DNA of 40,063 nt, taken from assembly GCA_001899385.1 (NCBI GenBank), contig MOYB01000005.1, positions 163,956 to 204,018 on the forward strand, written 5' to 3'. The translations under genes were made by a program, and so were the position numbers. The notes beneath the pieces are model-generated. The model did not search any database. It was not told the origin of the DNA and saw only the letters and a program-made list of their open reading frames with translations. The stretch comes from Candidatus Caenarcanum bioreactoricola. GTDB lineage: Bacteria; Cyanobacteriota; Vampirovibrionia; Caenarcaniphilales; Caenarcanaceae. This document shows positions 7,974-16,304 of the stretch, piece by piece (position 1 is the first letter of the stretch; each line of letters begins with the position of its first letter).

Positions 7974-9190
7974 TATGTTGACCCATCTTTAAAGCCCTCA
8001 CCCCGCCCTTCGGGCGACCCTCTCCTAAAAGAGAGGGTAAAAACAATTTTTTCTTTAACTTCTTTTATATTATTTAAAATCTCTTCATTAGAAAACCTAA
8101 TAATTTTACAACCAAGACTTCTAAGAAATTCTTCTCTTAAACTATCATATTCTTTTGTTTTTTCATGGATTTCTCCATCAACTTCTATTATTAATTGAGT
8201 TTCTACACAGAAAAAATCAACAATAAATTTATCTATTAGATGTTGTCTTCTAAATTTAAAACCTAATTTATTATTTCTCAATTCTTGCCATAAAAGATTT
8301 TCTGCTTGTGTAGCTTTTTTTCGCAGTTCTTTTACAAAAGGTTTTAATTTTTCAATTAAGAAAATATCTGTCCCTTTTATCTTTACTCCCCTCTCTTTTA
8401 GGAGAGGGGGTGGGGGTGAGGGTTTCAAAGAATTAGGAGAGGGGGTAGGGGATAAATGTTCGAGACTGGGGGGCTCAATAACCTCTTCTAATTTAAACTT
8501 ATTTTCATATAAAGCTTTTCCACAAATAATACCCTCAAGATTTTCAAATTTAGAACATTTTTCTCTTATATTTTGAATATCTTGAATTGAACCTATCCCT
8601 CCAGAAGCAATAGCTTTTATTGTTGGAAATTTTTCACATAATTCACTTAATTTTTCAATATTATGTCCCGTAAAATTCCCATCCCTAGAAATATCTGTGT
8701 AAATAAATCTTTTTAAACCAAAAGTTTTTAGTTGTGTAAGTAAATCTTCTGTTGTAATTTCAGATTCTTCTTGCCAACCTTGAACTGCTATTTTATTATT
8801 CTTTGCATCTAAACCTAATATTATTTTTTCAGAATAAAAATAAAGTGCTTCTCTTACAAAGTCAGGCTCTTTTATAGCAGAAGTTCCTAAAATAGTAAAA
8901 TTAACTCCTATACTTAAAATTTGTTTAAGAGTTTCTATAGAACGAATACCTCCACCAAATTCAATTTCAATATTTAAAGAACAAATTTTTTCTAAAGTTT
9001 TAAAATTTACTGGAAAACCCTGTTTTGCGCCATCTAAATCAACAATATGAATTCTTTCTGCACCTTGGTCTATCCAGCTTTTTGCAAAATCAAGAGGATC
9101 TCCATAATAATCAACTCGGCTATAATCGCCTTGTGTGAGCCTAACAGCTTTACCGTCAATAATATCTATTGCTGGAATTATTTTTATCAA
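7973..9190 (-). CDS. hisA: HisA isomerase fused in frame to a DUF559 endonuclease-like domain
   Basis: Residues 1-239 form a complete HisA (phosphoribosylformimino-AICAR-phosphate isomerase, histidine pathway): PAIDIIDGK at 6-14, 'EFGGGIR' near 77-83, 'LGLDAK' near 125-130, 'YTDISRDG' at 164-171, and the phosphate-binding 'ASGGIGS' near 195-201. Normal HisA ends at about 240. Here the frame runs on through a Pro/Ser-rich linker (240-270) into a DUF559/Vsr-like PD-(D/E)XK-type domain (about 272-388) with 'AENLLWQELR' at 296-305, RRQH at 314-317, 'IVDFFC' at 323-328 (D325) and 'IEVDGEIH' at 335-342 (E336, D338, H342). The fusion has no internal Met codon, so the domain depends on hisA translation. 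The linker and the C-terminal tail are translated inverted repeats of a GC-rich element. The stop overlaps the metG start, and rpmG ends 2 bases upstream. Whether both halves are active is unknown. Confidence 0.93.
   Translation of the reverse strand: MIKIIPAIDIIDGKAVRLTQGDYSRVDYYGDPLDFAKSWIDQGAERIHIVDLDGAKQGFPVNFKTLEKICSLNIEIEFGGGIRSIETLKQILSIGVNFTILGTSAIKEPDFVREALYFYSEKIILGLDAKNNKIAVQGWQEESEITTEDLLTQLKTFGLKRFIYTDISRDGNFTGHNIEKLSELCEKFPTIKAIASGGIGSIQDIQNIREKCSKFENLEGIICGKALYENKFKLEEVIEPPSLEHLSPTPSPNSLKPSPPPPLLKERGVKIKGTDIFLIEKLKPFVKELRKKATQAENLLWQELRNNKLGFKFRRQHLIDKFIVDFFCVETQLIIEVDGEIHEKTKEYDSLREEFLRSLGCKIIRFSNEEILNNIKEVKEKIVFTLSFRRGSPEGRGEGFKDGST
7995..8037 (+). repeat. Left inverted repeat of the DUF559 cassette
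   Basis: CCCTCACCCC, then a GCCC/GGGC hairpin, then a CCCTCTC/GAGAGGG hairpin with a 6-base loop. It is translated as the C-terminal tail of the HisA fusion ('SFRRGSPEGRGEGF'). Confidence 0.75.
8388..8422 (-). repeat. Right inverted repeat of the DUF559 cassette
   Basis: A CCCCTCTC/GAGAGGGG hairpin (8388-8409) followed by GGGGTGAGGG (8413-8422). It is the inverted counterpart of 7995-8037 without the extra hairpin. It is translated as the Pro/Ser-rich linker between HisA and the DUF559 domain. Confidence 0.75.
8433..8478 (-). repeat. Partial extra repeat copy flanking the DUF559 cassette
   Basis: Bases 8433-8451 repeat 8398-8416 directly with one mismatch over 19 bases. Bases 8466-8478 (CTGGGGGGCTCAA) are the exact reverse complement of 6522-6534 in metG. 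This suggests nested or successive repeat insertions at the hisA 3' end. The span is translated as about 'EPPSLEHLSPTPSPN'. Confidence 0.55.
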
Positions 9191-9192
9191 GA

Positions 9193-9381
9193 CTATTTGC
9201 TTTCTATATGAATAGTATGTTGTCTTTTATGTTTATTATATTTTTTTATTGATAATTTAGTAGTAGTTTTTTTCTTATTTTTTTCAGTCCAATATATAGA
9301 AGGGGTATAAGTTTTACCTTCTGTATCAGGCTCTTTATCTACAACTTTTATTATTATTCTATCTGTTTTTTTCTTTGCCAT
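9193..9381 (-). CDS. rpmG: 50S ribosomal protein L33 (cysteine-free form)
   Basis: A 62-residue basic protein opening 'MAKKKTDRIIIKVVD' with 'WTEKNKKKTTTKLSIKKYN' in the middle and 'HTIHIESK' at the end, matching the bL33 pattern (TEKNRRNT..LELKKYC..C.KHT.HKE). The cysteine pairs of zinc-binding L33 are absent (the KKYC position is KKYN), so this is the zinc-free type. It heads the minus-strand cluster and ends 2 bases before hisA. In many bacteria rpmG precedes secE; here the divergent neighbour is secG instead. Confidence 0.85.
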   Translation of the reverse strand: MAKKKTDRIIIKVVDKEPDTEGKTYTPSIYWTEKNKKKTTTKLSIKKYNKHKRQHTIHIESK

Positions 9382-9469
9382 TTTATGCTTCCATCAAATA
9401 AATATTTTAATAGATCCTATAGATTAACATATATTATTAAATTTTTCTAGTTAAAAAGCTTTTAATAAT

Positions 9470-9498
9470 TTGTCTTTTTTTATAGTTAAAGTTATTAT
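9470..9498 (+). promoter_or_regulatory. Candidate sigma70-type promoter for secG
   Basis: TTGTCT at 9470-9475 and TATTAT at 9493-9498 with a 17-base spacer, in the 150-base divergent gap between rpmG and secG. The AT-rich background makes chance matches common. Confidence 0.4.
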
Positions 9499-9531
9499 AT
9501 TCTTTAAATCTTAATATTTTTAATATTTTTA

Positions 9532-9756
9532 ATGTTTATATTTTTTGAAATAATTCAAATGATTTCGGCAATTCTTCTAGGCTTTTTAATTCTTGTGCAT
9601 TCTGCTAAAGGAGAAGGCTTAGGAAGTATAGGAAGTACTGCACAAATGTTTCAAAGCACTAGTACTGTTGAAAAGGGTTTAAATATAATTACTGCAATAA
9701 TAGCGTTTTTATTTGTAATGAGTTCTGCTGTTATTGGCTGGGGCTTAATTAAATGA
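9532..9756 (+). CDS. secG: Preprotein translocase subunit SecG
   Basis: A 74-residue protein with two hydrophobic helices (about residues 3-22 and 50-72) joined by a Gly/Ser-rich loop 'AKGEGLGSIG', the standard SecG pattern. SecG assists SecYEG-dependent export across the inner membrane. The start has no clear Shine-Dalgarno sequence. It is followed 4 bases later by ispE, so the two are probably co-transcribed from a promoter in the divergent gap with rpmG. Confidence 0.9.
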   Translation: MFIFFEIIQMISAILLGFLILVHSAKGEGLGSIGSTAQMFQSTSTVEKGLNIITAIIAFLFVMSSAVIGWGLIK

Positions 9757-9760
9757 AAAA

Positions 9761-10693
9761 ATGGATATTTCAAAATCTTTAAGAATATTTACTGCTGCAA
9801 AAATTAATCTTTATTTAGAAGTTGGAGCAAAAAATCTTAATGGTTATCATAGTTTAAAAACAATATTTCAATCAATAGACTTATTTGATCAACTTGAAAT
9901 ATCTCTTGATTTAAATACTCAAGATAAAAATATAAATATAAACATAGAAAATTTAATTTATAAAGATGCTCTTCCTCAAAATATAAAAGAAAATTTAATT
10001 TATAAAGCTTCAAAAGCTTTTTTTAAAAAAGCAAAGATAAGTAATTATAATTTAAATATAAATCTTTTTAAAAATATAGCAGTAGCTGCTGGTTTGGGCG
10101 GTGGTAGCGCTGATAGTGCTGGAATAATTTTTGCACTTAATTATATTTGTGGGGAAATTCTTAATCAAGAAGAATTACTTGAAATAACGAAAGAAATTGG
10201 CTCAGATGTACCTTTTTGTCTTTTGGGGGGGCGTATGATTGGTACGGGAAGAGGAGATCAATTAATTAGACTTCCTCTTAGGAATAATTTAATAATACTT
10301 TTAATTTCACCACCTATTGAATTAGAAACAAAAACAAAAGATATTTATGAAGCATATGATCAATTTGAAAATAAAATTTTTAAACCAAAAATCTCTTTTG
10401 AATCATTTGTTTCTTTACTTAATAATGCTGGTCCAGAAGAAATACGAAATAATTTATATAATTCTTTAGAAGAAGTTGTAATTAATAATTGTTTTTGGGT
10501 TGAAGAATTAAAAAGTTTTCTTGAATCAAAAAATATAAATGCAATTATTTCTGGTTCAGGAGCAAGTGTTTTTTCTGTTTTTGGAGATGTAAATCACGCA
10601 CAAATTATAGCGGAAGAATTAAGACTTAAAGGTTATAAAGTAGGAATTCATAATTGTATTGAAAATCCTTTTGAAATTGAAATTAATTCATAA
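9761..10693 (+). CDS. ispE: 4-diphosphocytidyl-2-C-methyl-D-erythritol kinase
   Basis: Phosphorylates CDP-methylerythritol in the MEP route to isoprenoids. The 310-residue GHMP kinase shows 'AAKINLYLEV' at 12-21 (substrate-site Lys), the ATP-binding GLGGGSADSAG at 111-121, 'GSDVPFCLLGG' in the middle, and 'ISGSGASVF' near 265-273. The length is typical. It follows secG with a 4-base gap; mtnN begins 50 bases downstream behind its own likely -10 element (TATAAT at 10715-10720). Confidence 0.95.
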   Translation: MDISKSLRIFTAAKINLYLEVGAKNLNGYHSLKTIFQSIDLFDQLEISLDLNTQDKNININIENLIYKDALPQNIKENLIYKASKAFFKKAKISNYNLNINLFKNIAVAAGLGGGSADSAGIIFALNYICGEILNQEELLEITKEIGSDVPFCLLGGRMIGTGRGDQLIRLPLRNNLIILLISPPIELETKTKDIYEAYDQFENKIFKPKISFESFVSLLNNAGPEEIRNNLYNSLEEVVINNCFWVEELKSFLESKNINAIISGSGASVFSVFGDVNHAQIIAEELRLKGYKVGIHNCIENPFEIEINS

Positions 10694-10743
10694 TTAAATT
10701 TTATAAAGCTTAGTTATAATAAATAAACATTGAGGAATTTATT

Positions 10744-11439
10744 TTGATAGGAATTATTTGTGCAATACCTGATGAAATAGCTTATTTTAAAGACTTACAT
10801 ATCCAAAAGCAAAGTCAAATAGCTAAATTTACTTTTTTTGAAGGTGAAATTGCTAATAAAAAAGTTATTATAGTTGAATCCGGCATGGGAAAAGTTAATG
10901 CAACTATAATTACTACTCTTTTAATTCAAAAATTTAATTGTAATTTTATAATTTTCTCTGGGGTTGCTGGTGGACTTGATCCGTCACTTAAAGTAAAAGA
11001 TATTGTAATTGCTCAAAATATTATTCAATATGATTATGGACTTATTAGAAATAAAGAATTTGAAACTTATCAGGCAGGTTATTTGCCTTTTTATATGCCT
11101 ACAGATGAGATTGGTTATAAATTAAAAGACTCTTTATTAAATAAAATAAAAATTTGTTTAAATAATATAGAAATAAATTACGGTACTATTTTAACAGGAG
11201 ATCAGTTTATTCATTGTCCTGAAAAACGAAAAGAACTTTTTGAAAAATATAAAGCACAAGCAGTTGAAATGGAAGGAGCGGCTGTTGCTCAAGTGGCAGA
11301 GTCTTTCAATGTAGATTGGCTTATTATTCGTGCTTTAAGTGATCTTGCAGGGGAAGATTCAAGTTTTGATTTTATAAACTTTTTAAAAGAAACTGCATCT
11401 TTAGCAGCAAAAATAGTTTGTAAAATAATAGAAAAATAG
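10744..11439 (+). CDS. mtnN: 5'-methylthioadenosine/S-adenosylhomocysteine nucleosidase
   Basis: Cleaves MTA and SAH to adenine plus the thioribose compounds. The 231-residue protein begins 'IGIICAIPDE' with the conserved Glu at 11, has 'SGVAGGLDP' and the catalytic-region motifs 'VEMEGAAVAQVA' and 'RALSDLAG'. Start is TTG, chosen because GAGGA at 10732-10736 lies 7 bases upstream and the N-terminal motif begins immediately. Together with ahcY at the right edge, this genome has two ways to remove SAH. Confidence 0.93.
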   Translation: MIGIICAIPDEIAYFKDLHIQKQSQIAKFTFFEGEIANKKVIIVESGMGKVNATIITTLLIQKFNCNFIIFSGVAGGLDPSLKVKDIVIAQNIIQYDYGLIRNKEFETYQAGYLPFYMPTDEIGYKLKDSLLNKIKICLNNIEINYGTILTGDQFIHCPEKRKELFEKYKAQAVEMEGAAVAQVAESFNVDWLIIRALSDLAGEDSSFDFINFLKETASLAAKIVCKIIEK

Positions 11440-11491
11440 TTTTATAAATGCTATTCTATTCTTGTTTCTTGTAAATTTTTAATTATTTTAT

Positions 11492-14400
11492 TTGTACATA
11501 GAATCTATAGAATTGGATAATTTCAAGTCTTTTGGAGAGAAGATTCTTATTCCTTTGTTTCCGGGCTTTACTAGCGTCTCGGGTCCTAATGGCTCTGGTA
11601 AATCAAATATAATAGATAGTTTACTTTTTGCTTTTGGGCTTTCTACAAATAAAACAATGAGAGCTGAACGAGTAACTGACTTGATGAATAACTTGTCAGG
11701 CAAAAGCGAAACAAATGTATCTGTTGTTTTATTTGATGAAAAAGATAATTCCCAAATCAAAATATCTAGAAAAGTAAGACTTAAAAAGAATAATCAACAT
11801 GAAAGCTCTTATTTTTTAAATGATAAATTAATTACTTTAGCGCAAATGCATGATTATTTAGCATTAAAGAATATTTCGTCTAATGCTTATAACATAGTAA
11901 TGCAAGGCGATGTTACAAGAATAATTACGATGTCTGGCTTGGAAAGACGAAGAATTATTGATGAATTAGCTGGTGTTGCACAGTTTGACCGTAAAATAGA
12001 TGAAGCAAAAAAAGAAATTGAAATCGCTGTTGATAAGCTAAATACTCAGGCGATTTTATTAAGTGAACTTAGTGAAAGACTTGAAGTACTTAAAAAAGAA
12101 AGAGATATTGCCATTAAATATCGCGATCTTCGAAATAATCGAAATTATCTTGAAAGAACACTTAAAGAAGTAAGACTTAGAGAGCTAGAAAATAAAATAA
12201 CTAAGATTCAAGCAGAAATAGGTGTAAAAGCACAAGAAAAAATCGATTTGAATTCTGCTTTAGGTGATTATTCTGAAGAAATATTTAAAATAGAAAAAGA
12301 AATAGAAGAAATAGAAAAACTTCTTGAAGAAAAAAATAATAATGAAAGAAAAGCTCTTAGACAGGATTTTGATAATGCAAAAGAATATACAAACAAAATA
12401 GAATCTTCTATTGAATATATAAAAAAGCAAGAAGAAGATTATAAAAGACAAATAGACAAAAATTTCAAAGAAAACAAATCTAAACAAGCTAAAATAGAAG
12501 AAAGTCAATGCAAAGTAGACGAATTAAACCAAAAAGAAATTATTGTAAAAAATAATCTTAAAGAATATCAGTTTGAATATGAAAAAGTACAAAAGAAAAT
12601 CCTTCAACAAAGTGGTAGTATAAGTAATTCAAAGATATTTGAACTTCAGGAAGAACAAAATAATCTCCAAAAAGTCTTGTCCGAAGCTAAAACTCAAAAA
12701 GCCCTTACAGAAGAAAAACTTAGACAAAATGAAGAAACTATAATTACTGCAAGAAAAGATCTTGAAAATCTTCTTAATTATCTTAAAGAGAGCGAAAGTA
12801 AAATGAAAAAAAGTGCTCTCCAGACTTTACAAGATAAAATAGAATCTTTGAATAAATATCTTGTTAGACTTAGAGATGAAAAAAGAGAAGCTGAATCTGA
12901 AATAAAAGAATTAGTAGAGCATTTAAGAGATATAGAAAGAAAATTATCTAAAATGCAAATGAAAAAAGAAGTTAGTGAAGAACATAATTTCGGACGAAGT
13001 ATAGAAGCAGTTCTGAAAAGTGGAATAGACGGAGTCCATGGTGTTTTGGCACAGCTTGGCAACACTGCCTCTGAATATTCTTTGGCATTGGAAATTTCAG
13101 CAGGTGCACGATTAAAATCAATAGTTGTTGAAGATGATTCTATCGGAGCTAAACTTATAGAATTCTTAAAGAAAAATAATTTAGGTAGAGCTACTTTTTT
13201 ACCTTTAAATAAATTCCAAGATATAGGAAGCTTTCCGTCAATAAAAAATAGATTTTCTGGTGTAATAGATTGGGCTTTTAATCTTGTAAAATGTGATTCT
13301 TTATATTTGCCTGTATTTGCTTATGCTTTTGGAAGTACCCTTATAATGAAAGACCTCTCAAGTGCAAGAAAAATACTTGGTAATTATAGAATGGTAACTC
13401 TTGAAGGGGATCTTCTTGAAAAGAGTGGTGCAATGACTGGAGGCAGTTATAATTCAAATGCAGGCATTGCTTTCGGAAACAAAGAAAATCGTGAATTAGA
13501 AGATTTAAAGAAAAAATATGATATATTAAATAGTAGAATTAACAATTCACAAGCTTCCCTTAGAGAAACACAAGCAGAGATTGCTCAAAACGAAAGAGAT
13601 TTACAAGTTTTAAGAGAAGAATTTGTTAAACTTAGAGCATTAGAAGAGGTTGATTTTTCTAATTATGAAACAGCAAAAACAAAGAGCGAAGAAGGACGGA
13701 ATTATTTATTTTCTTTATCTAAACAAAGAGATGAATTTGAAAATGAATTAAAGCTTTTAGATAAGAATTTATTTATTACAGAAAAAAATCTAAAAAGAGC
13801 TTCAGATATGCTTGTTGCTGAAACCTGCAAAATGAAAGATTCTGGTTTAGAGCTTTTAATAAATAGTTCTCAAGAAATTGAATTTGAAAGAAAGGCTTGT
13901 GAAAGTAATCTCCACAATCTTGAAATAGAAAAAAATGACTTCCTAAAAGAAATTGAAATGATGAAAGCCTCAGTACTTCAAAACAATAATGAAAATGAAG
14001 AATTTAGGCTTAAAATAAATGAATTAAAGAACAAAGCAGTTGAACAGGAAGCACTCTTAAAAGATTCTTGCTTAAGATTAAAAGAACTTGAAGATACTTT
14101 AATTATTCTAGAGCAAGAAATAAATAGTTTTAATAGCAAGAAAAATAATCTTTCAAAATCTTTAATTAATTTAACGCAAAAGAAAACAGAATTAGTTGAA
14201 AAACTAAAAAGAAATTCTCAAGAAATTGCTGAATTAAAAATGAATCTAATGGATTTAGAACAAAGGGTTAATGCATTAAAACAAGAAGAAGTAATAGACG
14301 AAGAGCTTGACTTAGAAATGCAAAAGCAAATAAATATAAATCTTAAAGAATGTTCAGAGTCCGAGTTAAAAGCAGAGTTAGACAGGCTTGAAAGAGAAAT

Positions 14401-15049
14401 GAAAAAACTTGAGCCAGTTAACATGAAAGCAATTACAGAATATGATGAAATCTTTGATAAAGTAAATGAAGTAAGAAATCGTTGTGATAATATTCAAGAA
14501 GAAAAGCTTGAAATCGAAAAAAGAATCTTAGATTATAGTGAGCATAAATTCAGATCATTCTTTGAGGCTTACGATTCAGTTAATAAGCATTTTCAGGAAA
14601 TTTTTGCAGAGTTATCTTTTGGGCATGGGGAGCTTATGTTAGAAAACTCGTCAGATCCTTTTTCGGGAGGTTTATTTATACAAGCGCGTCCAAGGAACAA
14701 AAAAATGCAAAGACTTGAATCAATGAGTGGAGGAGAGAAATCTTTAACAGCACTTTCTTTTCTTTTTGCATTACAGTGGCACAATCCAGCGCCGTTTTAT
14801 GCTTTTGACGAAGTAGACATGTTTCTTGACGGTTTAAATGTAGAAAGACTTTCAAGAATGATAAAGAAACAATCAGAGTTAGCACAGTTTATAGTTGTAA
14901 CGCTTAGAAAACCGATGTTAGAAAGGAGTAAAAGAGCAATAGGGGTTTGTTTAGGAAAAGAAGGTTTTAGTAAAGTTTCTGGAGTAAAGCTTAATGTTCA
15001 TGAAGAAGAAAAATATAAAGAAAAAGAAAAACAAGAGGCTTTAGTTTAA
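11492..15049 (+). CDS. smc: Chromosome segregation protein SMC
   Basis: ATPase of the bacterial condensin, organising and resolving sister chromosomes. The 1185-residue protein has the N-terminal Walker A GPNGSGKSN at 31-39, a long coiled coil, a hinge at about 513-655 ('GVHGVLAQLG' to 'TGGSYNS'), a second coiled coil, then the ABC signature MSGGEKS near 1077 and Walker B 'FYAFDEVDMFLDG' near 1100. Length and order are canonical. A TTG start at 11492 gives 'MYIESIELDNFKSF', the expected N-terminus; no good Shine-Dalgarno is visible. No scpA or scpB is adjacent. It converges with cdaA, with only 16 bases between stops. Confidence 0.97.
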   Translation: MYIESIELDNFKSFGEKILIPLFPGFTSVSGPNGSGKSNIIDSLLFAFGLSTNKTMRAERVTDLMNNLSGKSETNVSVVLFDEKDNSQIKISRKVRLKKNNQHESSYFLNDKLITLAQMHDYLALKNISSNAYNIVMQGDVTRIITMSGLERRRIIDELAGVAQFDRKIDEAKKEIEIAVDKLNTQAILLSELSERLEVLKKERDIAIKYRDLRNNRNYLERTLKEVRLRELENKITKIQAEIGVKAQEKIDLNSALGDYSEEIFKIEKEIEEIEKLLEEKNNNERKALRQDFDNAKEYTNKIESSIEYIKKQEEDYKRQIDKNFKENKSKQAKIEESQCKVDELNQKEIIVKNNLKEYQFEYEKVQKKILQQSGSISNSKIFELQEEQNNLQKVLSEAKTQKALTEEKLRQNEETIITARKDLENLLNYLKESESKMKKSALQTLQDKIESLNKYLVRLRDEKREAESEIKELVEHLRDIERKLSKMQMKKEVSEEHNFGRSIEAVLKSGIDGVHGVLAQLGNTASEYSLALEISAGARLKSIVVEDDSIGAKLIEFLKKNNLGRATFLPLNKFQDIGSFPSIKNRFSGVIDWAFNLVKCDSLYLPVFAYAFGSTLIMKDLSSARKILGNYRMVTLEGDLLEKSGAMTGGSYNSNAGIAFGNKENRELEDLKKKYDILNSRINNSQASLRETQAEIAQNERDLQVLREEFVKLRALEEVDFSNYETAKTKSEEGRNYLFSLSKQRDEFENELKLLDKNLFITEKNLKRASDMLVAETCKMKDSGLELLINSSQEIEFERKACESNLHNLEIEKNDFLKEIEMMKASVLQNNNENEEFRLKINELKNKAVEQEALLKDSCLRLKELEDTLIILEQEINSFNSKKNNLSKSLINLTQKKTELVEKLKRNSQEIAELKMNLMDLEQRVNALKQEEVIDEELDLEMQKQININLKECSESELKAELDRLEREMKKLEPVNMKAITEYDEIFDKVNEVRNRCDNIQEEKLEIEKRILDYSEHKFRSFFEAYDSVNKHFQEIFAELSFGHGELMLENSSDPFSGGLFIQARPRNKKMQRLESMSGGEKSLTALSFLFALQWHNPAPFYAFDEVDMFLDGLNVERLSRMIKKQSELAQFIVVTLRKPMLERSKRAIGVCLGKEGFSKVSGVKLNVHEEEKYKEKEKQEALV

Positions 15050-15065
15050 TCTTAATATTTATTGC

Positions 15066-15926
15066 TTAATATTGTTCAGATAAAGCTTTTTTAATAAGAT
15101 TTTTTAAATCAACAGTACTTGATATCTTAGTTATTTTTGCATTATCTGCAATTGAAACACTTCCTGTTTCTTCTGATACAATAATAGAAAGACTCGTATT
15201 GCTAATTTCCGAAATTCCTAATCCAGCTCTATGTCTTGTTCCATACTGCCAAGGATTCAATTTAGAATTCTCTGTAATAGGAAGAATGACGGCGGCAGAA
15301 TATATTCGTCTATTGAGAATAAGTACTGCGCCGTCATGAAGAGGAGATTTAGGGTAGAAGATATTCAGGAGTAACTCAGTACTGACAACCGCGTCTAATT
15401 TCCTTCCGGAACTTATATACAATTTATCAGACCAAGTACTATCAAAGACAATAAGTGCCCCGATTTTGTTCCCAGATAAAATTTTAATTGATTTAATTAT
15501 CTCCTCTGAAATTTTATCTATGGATTGGTTGTCTTCATCAGCCTTAAAATCTTTATCGCTTATTGAATACAATAAATTCACCCAAGAAAAGCCATCTTTG
15601 CCTATTTGGTGAAGAAAGCGCCTTAATTCTGGAGCAAAAAGTATTATTATTCCAACGAAAAAAGTAGGTAAAAGTAATTCAAAAACTTTTATAAGTATTG
15701 TTAATTTTAAAATATAAGAAATTATTGCAAAAGGTAATAAAACAAGCATTCCATTTAAAATAGTTGCTGAATAGCTTCCTTTTATATATTTATAAAGACG
15801 AAAAAGAAAATAACCGATAATTAAAAATTGTAAAAAATATAAAACAAAATCTTGCCAAGTTAAATTAGATGAAAAAAAACCTTTTATATAATTAAATATT
15901 TCTAAAAATTTATTTGCATTATTCAA
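15066..15926 (-). CDS. cdaA: Diadenylate cyclase CdaA
   Basis: Makes cyclic di-AMP from two ATP. The 286-residue protein has three N-terminal membrane helices (about 27-48, 53-74, 76-97) and a cytoplasmic DAC domain with DGA at 198-200 and RHRAG at 231-235, the catalytic signatures. This is the membrane CdaA type, not DisA. In many Firmicutes cdaA is followed by cdaR (YbbR) and glmM; neither is present here. Cyclic di-AMP usually governs potassium/osmolyte balance and wall homeostasis. Confidence 0.95.
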   Translation of the reverse strand: MNNANKFLEIFNYIKGFFSSNLTWQDFVLYFLQFLIIGYFLFRLYKYIKGSYSATILNGMLVLLPFAIISYILKLTILIKVFELLLPTFFVGIIILFAPELRRFLHQIGKDGFSWVNLLYSISDKDFKADEDNQSIDKISEEIIKSIKILSGNKIGALIVFDSTWSDKLYISSGRKLDAVVSTELLLNIFYPKSPLHDGAVLILNRRIYSAAVILPITENSKLNPWQYGTRHRAGLGISEISNTSLSIIVSEETGSVSIADNAKITKISSTVDLKNLIKKALSEQY

Positions 15927-16304
15927 TTTATATTTTCTCTTATTAATATTTAATTATTATAAAAGGAAAATAAAAAAAACTCGTTAAAAAATAATAGTTT
16001 TTTTATAAATATGCTAATATACAGACTAATAAATAAATAATAATCTTATTTGATTTTCAAAATTCAAAATATTAAAAAATCTTAAGCTAAATATTATTAA
16101 AATTTAATATTTTAAAATAAAAAATTCTTATTTTCACTATTTTTACCCTAGATTAAGAAAAATTAATGTTTAAATTAAAGAAAAATTATCTAAAAATTAA
16201 AACAAAATTATAATTTAAGATTATAATATCTATAGAGAAAGTATTATAAATAAAAATATTTATATGCAAATTTAAATTAGTACAAATTTTAATAAAACAA
16301 TATT
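15927..16304. other. AT-rich intergenic region between divergent genes
   Basis: 378 bases with no supported gene. It separates cdaA from the 1567-aa gene and should hold promoters for both. TATAAT at 16222-16227 is a possible -10 for the plus-strand gene, but no convincing -35 accompanies it. No tRNA, riboswitch or strong hairpin is visible, though the extreme AT content limits confidence. Confidence 0.5.

Larger units (their letters stand above)
7995..8422 (-). mobile_element. DUF559 cassette bounded by hairpin-bearing inverted repeats
   Basis: A 428-base GC-rich-ended block carries the DUF559 coding sequence (about 8027-8377). Both ends hold CCCTCACCCC (7995-8004 and, inverted, 8413-8422) outside CCCTCTCCTAAAAGAGAGGG (8018-8037 and, inverted, 8389-8408), a perfect 20-base inverted repeat that also folds into a hairpin at each end. 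The left end has an additional GCCC-TTC-GGGC hairpin at 8005-8015. The arrangement looks like a small mobile cassette that landed at the 3' end of hisA and kept the reading frame. No transposase lies within it, and no target-site duplication is certain. Mobility is inference. Confidence 0.65.

Noticed and set aside
8027-8377. DUF559 region as a separate gene
   Set aside because: There is no stop between it and hisA and no Met, or evident GTG/TTG, start in this frame near the domain boundary, so it is read as a fusion.
12260-12508. Minus-strand open frames within smc (this one and those near 12778, 14218, 14593 and 14676)
   Set aside because: They are shadows of the conserved SMC sequence, and their products are Phe- or Ser-rich low complexity.
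15927-16304. tRNA or riboswitch in the largest gap
   Set aside because: No cloverleaf arms, TTCGA-type loop or GC-rich stems are visible.
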